A stretch of 64,000 nt of DNA from G963923945 sp965199175 (GCA_965199175.1 OZ240684.1:124001-188000); one strand, 5' to 3'; shown: positions 44,687-54,577, counted from the first letter of the stretch. Notes: generated by a model not told the origin, from the letters alone. A program made the numbers and translations.

Positions 44687-45128
44687 CCTCACCTGGGACC
44701 ATCGAAAGAAAGGGTGTCCTGATGGATGTCTGATGGGGGCAGGTTCTGAAACGCTGGCTTGTCTGGAGGATGCACCAGGCTGTTTTGTGAGACAAACAGG
44801 GGGCACAAAGAGGGTCGCTTGAGCTTTGTCCCGGATGGTTTTAACCTGCTTACAATTTGGTTGGGGCTATGATGGGGTATCGTCAAAAAGATGGATCTGG
44901 GGGTGGATGCTTTGAGTTGGTTTTCCAGGTGTTTTAAGGGGGGTACAAGGGGTTTTTCCCAAAAATTTTAAGGCAGGAGCTTTGAGAATCATCCCATTAT
45001 TGAGTCATCCCATTATTGAGAACGTATCCGGTTGTTGAGAAGTTGTTGAGAATACATGTTGTTGAAAATATGTCTCCTTGAGAATATGTGCGTCCCCAGA
45101 GAATGATATGTCTTAAGAGAATGACACC
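44687..45128. other. Gap between ilvC and leuA
   Basis: About 440 bases. A small hairpin CTGTTT-TGTGAGAC-AAACAG lies near 44779-44798, possibly an ilvC terminator although the T-run is lacking. From 44991 to 45085 there are loose repeats of CATTATTGAG and GTTGTTGAGAA. I found no leucine-rich leader peptide. Confidence 0.45.
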
Positions 45129-46751
45129 ATGATCCAGTCGCCACAAAAGCCGCCACAAAAACGCAGCAGTTCCCGGGGTCCGAAAAAAAACAACACCGGC
45201 CGTATCGTGATTTTCGATACCACCTTGCGGGATGGGGAACAATCGCCGGGCGCATCGATGAATCTTGATGAGAAATTGCGGATTGCACTGGCACTTGAAG
45301 ATATGGGGGTTGATGTTATTGAGGCCGGGTTTCCCATTGCTTCAAAGGGTGACTTCGATGCTGTGCAACGGATTTGTGAGGCGGTTTGTGAACCGATTAT
45401 TTGCGGATTGGCCCGTGCGAGTGCTCAGGATATTGAACAGGCTGCTGAGGCGTTGGCTCCGGCCCGTCGCAAACGTCTGCATACCTTTATCTCTACAAGC
45501 CCGTTGCATATGCGCCATAAATTGCGCATGAAACCGGATCAGGTGTATGAGGCTATTATTGAGAGCGTCACATTGGCGCGGAATTTTACCGATGATGTGG
45601 AATGGTCGCCGGAGGATGGATCACGCAGCGAACATGATTTTTTATGCCGATGTGTCGAAGCGGCCATTGCCAGCGGTGCCCGGACGATTAATATCCCTGA
45701 TACGGTTGGCTATGCCATGCCCGCCGAATTTTCCCGATTGATTGCGATGTTGCGTAACCGGGTGCCGAATATTGATCAGGCCGTGATCTCGGTGCATTGC
45801 CACAATGATCTGGGTCTGGCTGTGGCCAATTCACTGGCGGCTGTTGATGCGGGGGCACGACAGATTGAATGCACAATGAACGGAATTGGTGAACGAGCCG
45901 GCAATGCGGCTTTGGAAGAGGTGGTTATGGCCTTGCGGACCCGTCATGATCTGATGCCCTATGAAACCGGCATCAATACGTGTAAAATCAGTCGCTTATC
46001 GCATATGGTCTCGACGATTACAGGTTTTGCGGTGCAACCCAATAAGGCGATTGTTGGTAAGAATGCTTTTGCCCATGAATCCGGTATTCATCAGGATGGT
46101 ATGTTAAAAAATGCGGGGACTTATGAAATCATGACTCCTGAATCGATTGGTTTAAGCACGTCTCATATTGTCCTGGGCAAGCATTCGGGGCGCCATGCTT
46201 TTAGCAGTAAGCTGGAGTCTTTGGGGTATAGCCTGGATGATGCGGCTTTGAACGGTGCTTTTATTCGTTTCAAAGATTTGGCTGACCGCAAAAAAGAAAT
46301 CTTTGAAGAAGATATTATTGCTCTGGTTGATGATACGGTTGTTCGGGTGAATGATCATATTCGTTTTATTTCTTTGCGTGTTGTTTGTGGTTCGCAGGGT
46401 CCGCAGACGGCTGAGCTTGAGCTGGAGGTTGATGGGGTTGCTCAGAGGGGGCATGCTGATGGTCATGGCCCGGTGGATGCGGTGTTTAACGCTATTGGCA
46501 AGATTTTCCCCCATGATGCCCGGCTGTTGCTCTATCAGGTCAATGCGGTTACTGAAGGAACAGATGCGCAAGCTGAGGTTACGGTCCGCCTGGAAGAGAA
46601 AGATCATTCCGTGATTGGCCAGGGGGCTGATAGCGATACGATGGTTGCCTCGGCGCGTGCGTATGTTCATGCTCTGAATAAATTGGTCATCAAGCGTCAA
46701 TATGGGGCACCAGCAGCCGTGTTGGTCGGGGCACAACGCAGCGCGGTTTGA
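45129..46751 (+). CDS. leuA: 2-isopropylmalate synthase
   Basis: Condenses acetyl-CoA with 2-ketoisovalerate, the committed step of leucine synthesis. The N-terminal TIM barrel has IFDTTLRDGEQSPGASM (metal/substrate site), SVHCHNDLGLAVANSLAA and CTMNGIGERAGNAALEEVVM. The C-terminal regulatory LeuA dimer domain carries the likely leucine feedback site. 540 residues. A Lys/Gln/Ser-rich N-terminal extension of about 20 residues precedes the barrel. Confidence 0.95.
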   Translation: MIQSPQKPPQKRSSSRGPKKNNTGRIVIFDTTLRDGEQSPGASMNLDEKLRIALALEDMGVDVIEAGFPIASKGDFDAVQRICEAVCEPIICGLARASAQDIEQAAEALAPARRKRLHTFISTSPLHMRHKLRMKPDQVYEAIIESVTLARNFTDDVEWSPEDGSRSEHDFLCRCVEAAIASGARTINIPDTVGYAMPAEFSRLIAMLRNRVPNIDQAVISVHCHNDLGLAVANSLAAVDAGARQIECTMNGIGERAGNAALEEVVMALRTRHDLMPYETGINTCKISRLSHMVSTITGFAVQPNKAIVGKNAFAHESGIHQDGMLKNAGTYEIMTPESIGLSTSHIVLGKHSGRHAFSSKLESLGYSLDDAALNGAFIRFKDLADRKKEIFEEDIIALVDDTVVRVNDHIRFISLRVVCGSQGPQTAELELEVDGVAQRGHADGHGPVDAVFNAIGKIFPHDARLLLYQVNAVTEGTDAQAEVTVRLEEKDHSVIGQGADSDTMVASARAYVHALNKLVIKRQYGAPAAVLVGAQRSAV

Positions 46752-46993
46752 TGGATACGGGGATCATGCAAGAGACGATGCGATGCCGATGAAGTTGCTC
46801 AAAAGGCTGGGGGATGCCCATAATATGATGATGCCCCGATGCACAATCGGTCTGAGTGTGCAGACAAAGCTCAGGAGACAGGGTATTGTCGGCGATCTTT
46901 CGGTTTTTTGTTCCTGATGCTTTAAACTGAATGCTCTTACAAAAACTAAAATACTCTCAAAAGAATTGAACGCTCTAAAAAGGTTGGAATTTT

Positions 46994-48034
46994 ATGTTTT
47001 CGGGGATTCTTGGGTTGCTATCCGCTGATATGGCGATTGATCTGGGTACAGCCAATACTCTGGTTTATGTCAAGGATAAAGGCATTGTTCTCAATGAGCC
47101 TTCGGTGGTGGCGATTGTTGATTCCAAAGGGCGCAAGAAAGTTTTAGCAGTTGGTGATGAAGCCAAAATGATGCTGGGGCGCACTCCGGGTAATATTCAG
47201 GCTATCCGGCCGTTGCGTGATGGCGTGATTGCTGATTTTGAGGTTGCCGAGGATATGATCAAGCATTTTATCCGCAAAGTGCATAATCGGCGCAGCTTCA
47301 TTAGTCCTCAGGTGATTGTCTGTGTTCCTTCTGGTTCGACAGCAGTTGAGCGGCGCGCCATTCAGGAATCGGCTGAAGCGGCGGGCGCACGGCGTGTTTA
47401 CCTGATTGAAGAACCGATGGCGGCAGCCATTGGTGCCGGGTTACCGGTCACAGAACCGACCGGTTCGATGGTGGTTGATATTGGTGGTGGCACGACGGAG
47501 GTGGCTGTCTTGTCTCTGGGTGGGATTGTCTATGCCCGGTCGGTCCGGGTTGGCGGCGATAAGATGGATGAAGCCCTCATTGCTCATATTCGCCGCAACC
47601 ATAATTTATTGGTTGGTGAGAGCAGTGCTGAACGGGTCAAAAAGGATATTGGGACTGCTTCGGTCCCTGAACAAGGGGAAGGGGAAAGTATTGAGATCAA
47701 GGGGCGTGATTTGATGAATGGTGTCCCCAAAGAGTTGATTTTCAGTCAACGTCAAGTCGCCGAAGCCCTGGCTGAGCCGGTTAGTGCGATTATTGAGGCG
47801 GTCAAAACAGCTCTTGAGCATACAGCCCCTGAACTGGCCGCAGATATCGTTGATAAAGGGATTGTTCTGACCGGTGGTGGTGCGTTACTGGGCGATCTTG
47901 ATGCGGTTTTACGGGATGCGACCGGATTACCGGTTTCGATTGCTGAGGAACCTTTGTCTTGTGTTGCTCAGGGGACCGGGCGTTGCCTGGAGGAGATGAA
48001 GGCTCTCAAGGGAGTTCTGATAAGCATGTATTAG
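46994..48034 (+). CDS. mreB: MreB, actin-like rod-shape protein
   Basis: ATP-dependent filament under the inner membrane that steers lateral wall growth. Phosphate 1 loop DLGTANTLVYVKDKGIVLNE, phosphate 2 VVDIGGGTTEVAVLSLGG, adenosine motif VLTGGGALLGDLD. 346 residues. First gene of mreB-mreC-mreD-mrdA-rodA. A weak CCCC/GGGG hairpin follows the stop, so the 185-bp gap to mreC may contain a partial terminator. Confidence 0.96.
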   Translation: MFSGILGLLSADMAIDLGTANTLVYVKDKGIVLNEPSVVAIVDSKGRKKVLAVGDEAKMMLGRTPGNIQAIRPLRDGVIADFEVAEDMIKHFIRKVHNRRSFISPQVIVCVPSGSTAVERRAIQESAEAAGARRVYLIEEPMAAAIGAGLPVTEPTGSMVVDIGGGTTEVAVLSLGGIVYARSVRVGGDKMDEALIAHIRRNHNLLVGESSAERVKKDIGTASVPEQGEGESIEIKGRDLMNGVPKELIFSQRQVAEALAEPVSAIIEAVKTALEHTAPELAADIVDKGIVLTGGGALLGDLDAVLRDATGLPVSIAEEPLSCVAQGTGRCLEEMKALKGVLISMY

Positions 48035-48219
48035 CCCCGGTTCTCTATGGGGTATTCTTTATTGTTTTGTGGTATGTTGGATGCTTATTTTATAGTATTG
48101 ATTGATCTGTTTTGACTTATCATATTGATTGATCTATATTGTCCCCTTGGTTTGTAGTGTGTTCGGCCATCAGGAAGCGTTAATTCCTGATTTGTTCTTG
48201 ATGTCACGAGGGCTTCACC

Positions 48220-49077
48220 ATGTATCGCGGGCGATTTCGGGCGGTATTATGGGCTGTACCGGTTCGCAGCTTTTTCGATCACCGCAGTTTTTATCTGTGT
48301 CTGGTTTTGGCTTCGGTTGGTCTTTTGGTTTTTGCCAAAATCAATCCGGTACTGACTGAAAAATTCAATGCGGCGGCTCTGGATGCCGTGGTTCCTGTTC
48401 TTGACGGGCTTTCGCAGCCGGTGGCGACCGTCACCGGGGTCATTGCTGATATTCGTTCTTATATCCATGTTCACGAAGATAATGCCCGGCTACGTCTTGA
48501 AAATGCCCGCCTGGAAGGCTGGCGTCAGACGGCATTACGTTATGAGATTGAAAATGCCGGGTTGCGGTCTCTCTTAAATGTTCCGTCCCGGGGGGCAGTC
48601 AGCTACGTTTCCGCGCATGTGGTCGGTCATTCAGGGGGGCCTTTTGTCCGGAGCATTGTCGCCAATGCGGGTCATCGTGACGGCATTCGTAAGGGTCAGG
48701 TGGCTCTGGTTTCGGGTGGTTTGGTCGGACGTGTTGGCATCACCGGTGATCAGTCGGCCCGTATTCTCCTTTTGACCGATTTAAACTCCCGGGTTCCTGT
48801 CCTGGTGGTTGGTTCGGATACCCGGGCAATTCTGGCCGGTGACAACACGGTCTGGCCGAAACTGATTCATATGCCGGCTGGCCATGAGATAGAGGTTGGT
48901 CAGGAAGTGATCACATCGGGAGATGGGGGAGGATTCCCGCCTGGTCTGATGGTTGGCACAGTGATTGGTATTGACGAAGAGGGTATTCAGGTTCAAACAT
49001 CGGTGGATTTTGACCGCGTGGAATTTGTTCAGATTGCCGAATATGGTTTATCGGGAATTCTGCAGGAGGTTGAATAA
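48220..49077 (+). CDS. mreC: MreC, rod-shape scaffold protein
   Basis: Bitopic inner-membrane protein linking MreB with PBP2/RodA. An N-terminal helix (FYLCLVLASVGLLVFAKI) is followed by a coiled coil (HEDNARLRLENARLEGWRQT) and the two beta-barrel-like MreC domains with NAGHRDGIRKGQVALVSGGLVGRV, LLTDLNSRVPV and SGDGGGFPPGLMVG. 285 residues, ATG 48220. Confidence 0.93.
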   Translation: MYRGRFRAVLWAVPVRSFFDHRSFYLCLVLASVGLLVFAKINPVLTEKFNAAALDAVVPVLDGLSQPVATVTGVIADIRSYIHVHEDNARLRLENARLEGWRQTALRYEIENAGLRSLLNVPSRGAVSYVSAHVVGHSGGPFVRSIVANAGHRDGIRKGQVALVSGGLVGRVGITGDQSARILLLTDLNSRVPVLVVGSDTRAILAGDNTVWPKLIHMPAGHEIEVGQEVITSGDGGGFPPGLMVGTVIGIDEEGIQVQTSVDFDRVEFVQIAEYGLSGILQEVE

Positions 49078-49089
49078 GACTCTCAAATA

Positions 49090-49611
49090 TTGTCGGCACA
49101 GTTCATGATGAATATTTGGCAACAGGTTCATGCTATGGTGCGTGATACCGTGCCCTTTGCGGTTGCGGTATTTCTCAGCGTGATCAGTGCTCTTCCGTTT
49201 CAGGTTTCTGGTGGTGCGATGGTTATGCCGGCGTTATCTCTGGTCGCATTTTTTTATTGGCGGTTGGTGTCTCCTGGTCTGATGCCGGTTATGGCCGGAT
49301 TTGTTCTTGGGTTACTTCAGGACATTTTGAGTGGTACGCCTGTGGGTCTCCATGCTTTGGCCTATCTTCTGGTTGCCGGGGTGGTGGCCAGTCGCTGGTT
49401 TGGTCTGTTCCGGGAGAGTTTTAAGTTAATGTGGTTGGGTTTTGCGGTCATTGCTTCGGGATTGGGACTGACCCTGTGGATTTTTTACAGCTTGTTTAAT
49501 CTGCACCCTATCAGCCCGGATATATATGTTATACGTCTCTTGATTACATTGTTTGCTTTTCCGCCATTGGTCTGGACATTTTCTATGATGCGCCGTTATA
49601 TCCCTGGTTAG
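49090..49611 (+). CDS. mreD: MreD, rod-shape membrane protein
   Basis: Polytopic membrane protein (about five helices) with FYWRLVSPGLMPVMAGFVLG and LLQDILSGTPVGLHALAYLL, the MreD core. 173 residues. The start is uncertain among TTG 49090 and ATG 49105/49108; none has a clear ribosome site. The stop TAG is immediately followed by the mrdA start. Confidence 0.9.
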   Translation: MSAQFMMNIWQQVHAMVRDTVPFAVAVFLSVISALPFQVSGGAMVMPALSLVAFFYWRLVSPGLMPVMAGFVLGLLQDILSGTPVGLHALAYLLVAGVVASRWFGLFRESFKLMWLGFAVIASGLGLTLWIFYSLFNLHPISPDIYVIRLLITLFAFPPLVWTFSMMRRYIPG

Positions 49612-51486
49612 GTGATGATGCGGCGCGAACATAACCGCCATAAATTACTCACACGGCGTACTGTCCTGCTCGGCGGTGGCCAGCTCTTGCTGGCGGCTGG
49701 TTTGGTTGGGCGGATGTATCAGCTCCAGATTTTGCAAGCGGATCGGTATGCTGTTCTCTCGGATAAAAACCGGGTCAGCCTACGGCTCATTCCGCCATCC
49801 CGGGGGCGTATTCTGGACCGCTATGGCAGCTTGATTGCCGAGAATATTTTCAATTATCAGGTGATTCTTGTCCCCGAACAGACCCCGGACATTGCTAAAA
49901 CGCTTGATCTTCTGGGGCAAATTTTATCATTCAGCAATCGTGAGCGACAGCATATTCTGGGCGATATTCGACGTAAGCGCGATTTTGTTCCGGTTGTTTT
50001 GAAAGAAAACCTGACATGGCAGGAAGTGGCACGTATCGAAGTCAATGCCCAGGATCTTCCGGGCATTTCGATTGATGTTGGCCAGAGCCGCTATTACCCG
50101 TCCGGCAAAGCTCATTGCCATGTTGTCGGGTATGTGGCGGCGGTTTCCCGGGATGATTATGAGGAAGGACCTCTTTTTGAGTTGCCCGGTTTCCGGGTTG
50201 GTAAAAGCGGTATTGAGAAGCAATACGATCCGGAATTGCGCGGTGAAGCCGGGACCCGGCAAATAGAGGTCAATGCTTTGGGGCGGGTTATTCGTGAACT
50301 CAACCGCGATGAAAGTCATCCGGGCCAGGATATGTTTCTGACCATTGACGATCAGCTACAGAATTTCGTCTATGAACGGGTGCGTGCCTTGAATGCAGCA
50401 GCCGTGGTGATGGATGTGAATGATGGCCAGGTATTGGCTTTGGTCTCAACGCCCGGCTTTGATCCCAATGCCTTTAACAAAGGTCTCGATGTCCAGAGTT
50501 GGTCGGATTTAGAGTCTGATTCCCGTGCTCCTCTGACGAATAAGGTTATTTCCGGTCAATATGCGCCTGGCTCGACTTTCAAGATGATTGTTGCTTTGGC
50601 GGCTTTGGAGAGCGGCATTATTGATCCTGATCTCAGATTTTCTTGTGATGGTTTTTTGCATCTGGGTGATTCAAAGTTTCATTGCTGGCGGAAAGAGGGT
50701 CATGGTGCTGTTGATATGGAAGGCGCATTGCGGGAATCTTGCGATGTTTATTTTTATAAATTGTCTCAAAAGCTGGATATTGAGGCGATTGCTGATATGG
50801 CCCGCCGCTTTGGTTTTGGCGAATCTCTGGGAATCGATCTGCCCAGTGAGCAATCTGGTTTGGTCCCCTCTCCGGAATGGAAACAAGCGGTTATTGGTCA
50901 TCCCTGGCAAAAAGGTGAGACGCTTTTGGCATCGATTGGTCAGGGATATATTCTGGCAACCCCATTACAGCTGGCGGTGATGACGTCTCGTCTGGTGAAT
51001 GGGGGGCGGGCGACGGTTCCTTTTCTTGCCTTTGATCCCGGGACAAACGGGGCCAGGTCTTCGGTGGATGATCTTGAGTCCCTGGGGGTTTCTCAATCTT
51101 CGCTGGATGTGATGATCCGGGCGATGGCGGCGGTTGTTAATGAGCCTTCCGGGACGGCATTTTCGTCACGTATTCACCGTTCTGATTATATGATGGGTGG
51201 GAAAACCGGAACATCACAAGTCCGCCGTATCAGTGAGCGGGAACGCCGCCACGGTGTGATCAAAAATGAAAATTTACCCTGGATCAAACGTGATCATGCT
51301 TTGTTTGTCGGTTATGCACCATTGGATAAGCCGCGTTATGCCTGTGCGGTGATTGTCGAACATGGCGGGAGTGGGGCCAAGGTCGCCGCACCGATTGCCC
51401 GCGATATCCTGACCGAAGCACAAAAACGGATGGTGGCGCATCCGGCTTTTGAGGGGGCACACGGCCCGCATTCTCATGCTGGATGA
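49612..51486 (+). CDS. mrdA: PBP2 (MrdA), elongasome transpeptidase
   Basis: Class B PBP crosslinking lateral peptidoglycan with RodA. One membrane helix at about residues 17-34; pedestal with PPSRGRILDRYGSLIAEN; active-site motifs STFK (321-324), SCD (376-378) and KTGT (531-534). 624 residues. GTG 49612 and ATGs 49615/49618 are equivalent starts; zero-gap junction with mreD. Confidence 0.95.
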   Translation: MMMRREHNRHKLLTRRTVLLGGGQLLLAAGLVGRMYQLQILQADRYAVLSDKNRVSLRLIPPSRGRILDRYGSLIAENIFNYQVILVPEQTPDIAKTLDLLGQILSFSNRERQHILGDIRRKRDFVPVVLKENLTWQEVARIEVNAQDLPGISIDVGQSRYYPSGKAHCHVVGYVAAVSRDDYEEGPLFELPGFRVGKSGIEKQYDPELRGEAGTRQIEVNALGRVIRELNRDESHPGQDMFLTIDDQLQNFVYERVRALNAAAVVMDVNDGQVLALVSTPGFDPNAFNKGLDVQSWSDLESDSRAPLTNKVISGQYAPGSTFKMIVALAALESGIIDPDLRFSCDGFLHLGDSKFHCWRKEGHGAVDMEGALRESCDVYFYKLSQKLDIEAIADMARRFGFGESLGIDLPSEQSGLVPSPEWKQAVIGHPWQKGETLLASIGQGYILATPLQLAVMTSRLVNGGRATVPFLAFDPGTNGARSSVDDLESLGVSQSSLDVMIRAMAAVVNEPSGTAFSSRIHRSDYMMGGKTGTSQVRRISERERRHGVIKNENLPWIKRDHALFVGYAPLDKPRYACAVIVEHGGSGAKVAAPIARDILTEAQKRMVAHPAFEGAHGPHSHAG

Positions 51487-52615
51487 TTCTGTTCGTATGA
51501 GCATGCGTGAGAAGCTGTCCAATTTTAGCTTCTCGATGCTTTTTTTCATTACTCTGGCTGCTTGTGTCGGTTTTTTGATGTTGTATTCGGCTGCTGATGC
51601 CAGCCTTGATCCCTGGGCATCACGACAAATGATCCGCTTTGTCATTGGTCTTGTTTGTCTTGGCTTTTTTGCCCTTATGGATCTACGGATATGGTTGCAT
51701 TATGCGTATATTATTTATGGTCTTGTGCTGATTTTGCTGATTGTGGTTGAGATTTTCGGCCATGTTGGTATGGGGGCACAGCGCTGGATTGATTTTGGTT
51801 TATTCAATCTCCAGCCCTCAGAATTGATGAAGGTGGCGTTGGTTTTGGCTTTGGCCCGCTATTTCAATAGCCTGGGGGGCGAAGATATTTCATCACTGTC
51901 CAGGCTTTTTATTCCGGTTATGATGATTATCGCACCGGTTGTTCTGGTGCTGCTTCAGCCTGATTTGGGGACCGCCTTGCTGATTTTATTCGGCGGGGCC
52001 GTGATGTTTTTTATTGCTGGGGTGCGTGGCTGGGTTTTCGGGGTTGCTGCAGCCGGAGCCCTGGCGATTTTGCCATTGGCGTGGTCTTTTTTGCATGAGT
52101 ATCAGAAACAAAGGGTCCTGGTTTTTTTCAATCCTGATATTGATCCTTTGGGAGCGGGCTATCACATTACGCAGTCGAAAATTGCCTTGGGGTCCGGTGG
52201 TTTGTTTGGCAAGGGATTTCTTCAGGGGACGCAATCCCATCTTGATTTTTTACCCGAAAAACAAACCGATTTTATTTTCACCATGCTGGCTGAAGAATGG
52301 GGGTTTATTGGTGCTCTCACCTTATTGGTGATTTATCTGGTGATTACTGCCTGTGGTTTTGCGATTGCTTTGCGTTCGCGCAATGTCTTTGGTCGTTTGT
52401 TGGCGATTGGTCTGACCACGACATTTTTCTTTTATTACGCTTTTAATATGGCGATGGTCATGGGTTTGGTTCCGGTGGTTGGGTTGCCTTTGCCGTTGGT
52501 CTCTTATGGCGGGACAACCATGATTGTTTTGATGATATCTTTTGGTCTGACGATGTGTGTTTCTGTCCATCGCGATTTACGTATTGATCGCCATTGGCTG
52601 GATGCAGAGGATTGA
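51476..52615 (+). CDS. rodA: RodA, SEDS-family elongasome glycosyltransferase
   Basis: Polymerises lipid II for lateral growth. About ten membrane segments; GAQRWIDFGLFNLQPSELMK, LLQPDLGTALLI, LPEKQTDFIFTMLAEEWGF and LPLPLVSYGGTT are the SEDS hallmarks with RodA-type spacing. I take the ATG at 51476, overlapping mrdA by 11 bp; ATG 51497 is also possible, and neither has a good ribosome site. 379 residues. Last gene of the mre cluster. Confidence 0.94.
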   Translation: MLDDSVRMSMREKLSNFSFSMLFFITLAACVGFLMLYSAADASLDPWASRQMIRFVIGLVCLGFFALMDLRIWLHYAYIIYGLVLILLIVVEIFGHVGMGAQRWIDFGLFNLQPSELMKVALVLALARYFNSLGGEDISSLSRLFIPVMMIIAPVVLVLLQPDLGTALLILFGGAVMFFIAGVRGWVFGVAAAGALAILPLAWSFLHEYQKQRVLVFFNPDIDPLGAGYHITQSKIALGSGGLFGKGFLQGTQSHLDFLPEKQTDFIFTMLAEEWGFIGALTLLVIYLVITACGFAIALRSRNVFGRLLAIGLTTTFFFYYAFNMAMVMGLVPVVGLPLPLVSYGGTTMIVLMISFGLTMCVSVHRDLRIDRHWLDAED

Positions 52616-52740
52616 TGGTGTTGTTTGTTGTGCTGAAAGGGTTTGCTGATCTTTGTTTCGGAAAGACCGATAATTTGGGGAATCTCGACATGGCGGGTCG
52701 CTGGTGCTAAAAGCGGTTTTCTCGAATAATTTTGAGATAT

Positions 52741-52816
52741 GGGCGCATAGCTCAGTTGGTAGAGCAGCTGACTCTTAATCAGCTTGTCCGGGGTTCGAGT
52801 CCCCGTGCGCCCTCCA
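52741..52816 (+). tRNA. tRNA-Lys(CTT)
   Basis: Acceptor stem GGGCGCA/TGCGCCC, D-arm GCTCAGTTGGTAGAGC, anticodon loop CTCTTAA with CTT, T-arm GGGGTTCGAGTCCCC, and encoded CCA at the end. Confidence 0.95.
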
Positions 52817-53141
52817 TTTTCTAAGATATATTATTATAAATCAATGCGCTAAATCGTTTAGCATGGCCTGTGTGATGCGCACTTACTTTGATTGAACGGG
52901 GATGTGCCGGGATAGGGCCGGGATCAGGGGGGATTGAAGCGGGATAATGCCGGCATATCAACGGGATAAGCTGGCATACAGGTGGGCCAAAATGGGACAG
53001 AAATCGGGCCGCCCGCGACAGTTAAAATGCGTAAATGCGACAGTTACTTTGAGTCTGCTTTTTTTGTGGATAGGACCCATTATGATTGGCTGATGTGATG
53101 ATTCTCTTTGCATCAAAGTCACTGTCGTATCACAATCACAA
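52817..53141. other. Gap between tRNA-Lys and the FkbM gene
   Basis: About 325 bases with no gene. Loose repeats based on CGGGAT/GGGATAA run from 52900 to 52970, and GCGACAGTTA recurs near 53017 and 53038. Confidence 0.45.
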
Positions 53142-53957
53142 ATGGCTGAGCACATAGACGGAAAAGCTGTCATGCATCCGGATAAAAATCCATTGTCTTT
53201 CCGGCGACTTGACGAATGGGTGAAATACTATCTGGTGCCGGGTCGGCTCTATATTGCCAATCTGGTCCGTAGAAATATGCGCAAGGGTCAGCATGAATTG
53301 TCTTATATGCGTGATTATTTTGCCAATCCGGATAAGATTTTTGTCGATGTCGGGGCCAACAAGGGCTTATGGTCATGGGTGCTGGCGTCAAATTTTGCTG
53401 AGGTTCATGCCTTTGAGGCCAATCCGAAAAACTTTCGCTTGTTAACCAAGTGGCATCGGGCCAATGTTTTTCCCCATGCGGTCGCATTATCTGACCAGGA
53501 CGCAGTGGCCCGGCTCGGTATTCCGTATGGGGAGCAGTCATTTTCTGATAATATGAGTTCACTTCAGCCTCTGGCCGGAATGAGAGAGTATGCCGAGATT
53601 GCAGTGACAACCCGTCGCCTTGATTCGTGCAATTTATCTCAGATCGGCCTGATAAAGATTGACGTTGAGGGCCATGAAGAGGCGGTTTTGCAGGGTGCAT
53701 GGGGTGTTATCGAACGAGACTGGCCCGTACTTGTCATTGAAATGCTGGAAAGCCCACACCAACCCCCGTTAACACAGAGAATGGCACCGTTGTTCGACCG
53801 GGGGTATGTCTGCCATTATGTGCGAAAAGGTCAGCTCATACGTCTTGGTAACCGGCAGACCAGCCGCACAATATCGAACACCATTGATGGCCTGTATTGC
53901 AGAGATTTTATTTTTATCCATGAAAATCAGACCGATCACGATTTTCTCAAGACCTGA
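53142..53957 (+). CDS. FkbM-family SAM methyltransferase
   Basis: 271 residues. FVDVGANKGLWSWVLAS is the SAM-binding motif I, HAFEANPKNFRLL is motif II, and IGLIKIDVEGHEEAVLQGA is the FkbM motif with the acidic active-site residues. Family members methylate sugars, lipids or polyketides; in bacteria they are common in surface polysaccharide loci, but no such genes flank it here. Isolated between a tRNA and a decayed DUF1640 gene, so possibly acquired. Start ATG 53142; ATG 53172 is possible. Confidence 0.85.
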   Translation: MAEHIDGKAVMHPDKNPLSFRRLDEWVKYYLVPGRLYIANLVRRNMRKGQHELSYMRDYFANPDKIFVDVGANKGLWSWVLASNFAEVHAFEANPKNFRLLTKWHRANVFPHAVALSDQDAVARLGIPYGEQSFSDNMSSLQPLAGMREYAEIAVTTRRLDSCNLSQIGLIKIDVEGHEEAVLQGAWGVIERDWPVLVIEMLESPHQPPLTQRMAPLFDRGYVCHYVRKGQLIRLGNRQTSRTISNTIDGLYCRDFIFIHENQTDHDFLKT

Positions 53958-54109
53958 TGCCGGGCCATCACTCCCGGATTATGGCATCCAACGCAGTGGC
54001 CAGCGTTGAAAAAAAGAAGGGAAAAGAAGAGGGTGAAATAAGGGCAGGAGAAGATTCTCCCGGGCCATTGATTGATCTTTTTTGTCAATTCAATCATAGT
54101 CAAAATATT

Positions 54110-54443
54110 ACCGAATCTCCCGCCTTTGACTCCCACAGCTTTGTCAAGCGTCTGACCAAAGCTGAAATGCCCGAACCCCAGGCCAGGGTTCTGGATGAAG
54201 AACAATCGCGCCTGTTTGAATATAAATTGGCAGGCAAACAAGACATCGCGGAATTTCGGGCGGCAACCAAACCAGACATGAAACAGTTTAAACCCAGGCT
54301 AAAGCGCGATATTGAGGCATCGCGACTGGCAACAACGGCGTATATGACTGCGGGATATCTCAGAATCTGAGCAGACCATAACAATCCGGCCTGGCGGAAT
54401 GCTTGCCGTGGCTGCTCTTGCCACCTTGATTAAGCTGCTCTGA
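54110..54443 (+). pseudogene. Decayed CCDC90/DUF1640-like gene
   Basis: The head FDSHSFVKRLTKAEMPEPQA and EEQSRLFEYKLAGKQDIAEF is clear, but the ATG expected at 54110 reads ACC. After RDIEASRLATT the frame is lost: it stops at 54370. One frame over, the rest of the gene (DISESEQTITIRPGGMLAVA, then ALATLIKLL and a stop at 54441-54443) is still readable. So this is a copy of the array at 15-17 kb with a lost start and a frameshift. Its upstream 100 bases also match the leader of copy c. Confidence 0.85.
54326..54348. repeat. 23-bp inverted repeat, left arm
   Basis: Starts CTGGCAACAACGGCG; its exact reverse complement lies at 54578-54600. The left arm falls at the site where the DUF1640 reading frame is disrupted. 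Confidence 0.9.
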
Positions 54444-54510
54444 GTTGTGGGGTTGAAAGGAAAAGGACAGGCGTAAAACAGTTCAGGAAAGTTGAGTGAA
54501 TACTGTCCTG

Positions 54511-54535
54511 AAAGCCGAATTTGGCTTTTATTTTC
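54511..54535 (+). terminator. Terminator downstream of decayed DUF1640 gene
   Basis: AAAGCC-GAATTT-GGCTTT with TATTTT following forms a 6-bp stem with a T-rich tail, about 70 bases beyond the pseudogene stop. Confidence 0.55.
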
Positions 54536-54577
54536 AGCACAATAAAAATTTTCCTCAACACAGCCAAAAGGACATCT

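Noticed and set aside
44779..44798. T-box or other riboswitch before leuA
   Set aside because: Only a short hairpin is visible; none of the conserved T-box or known riboswitch core sequences was found.
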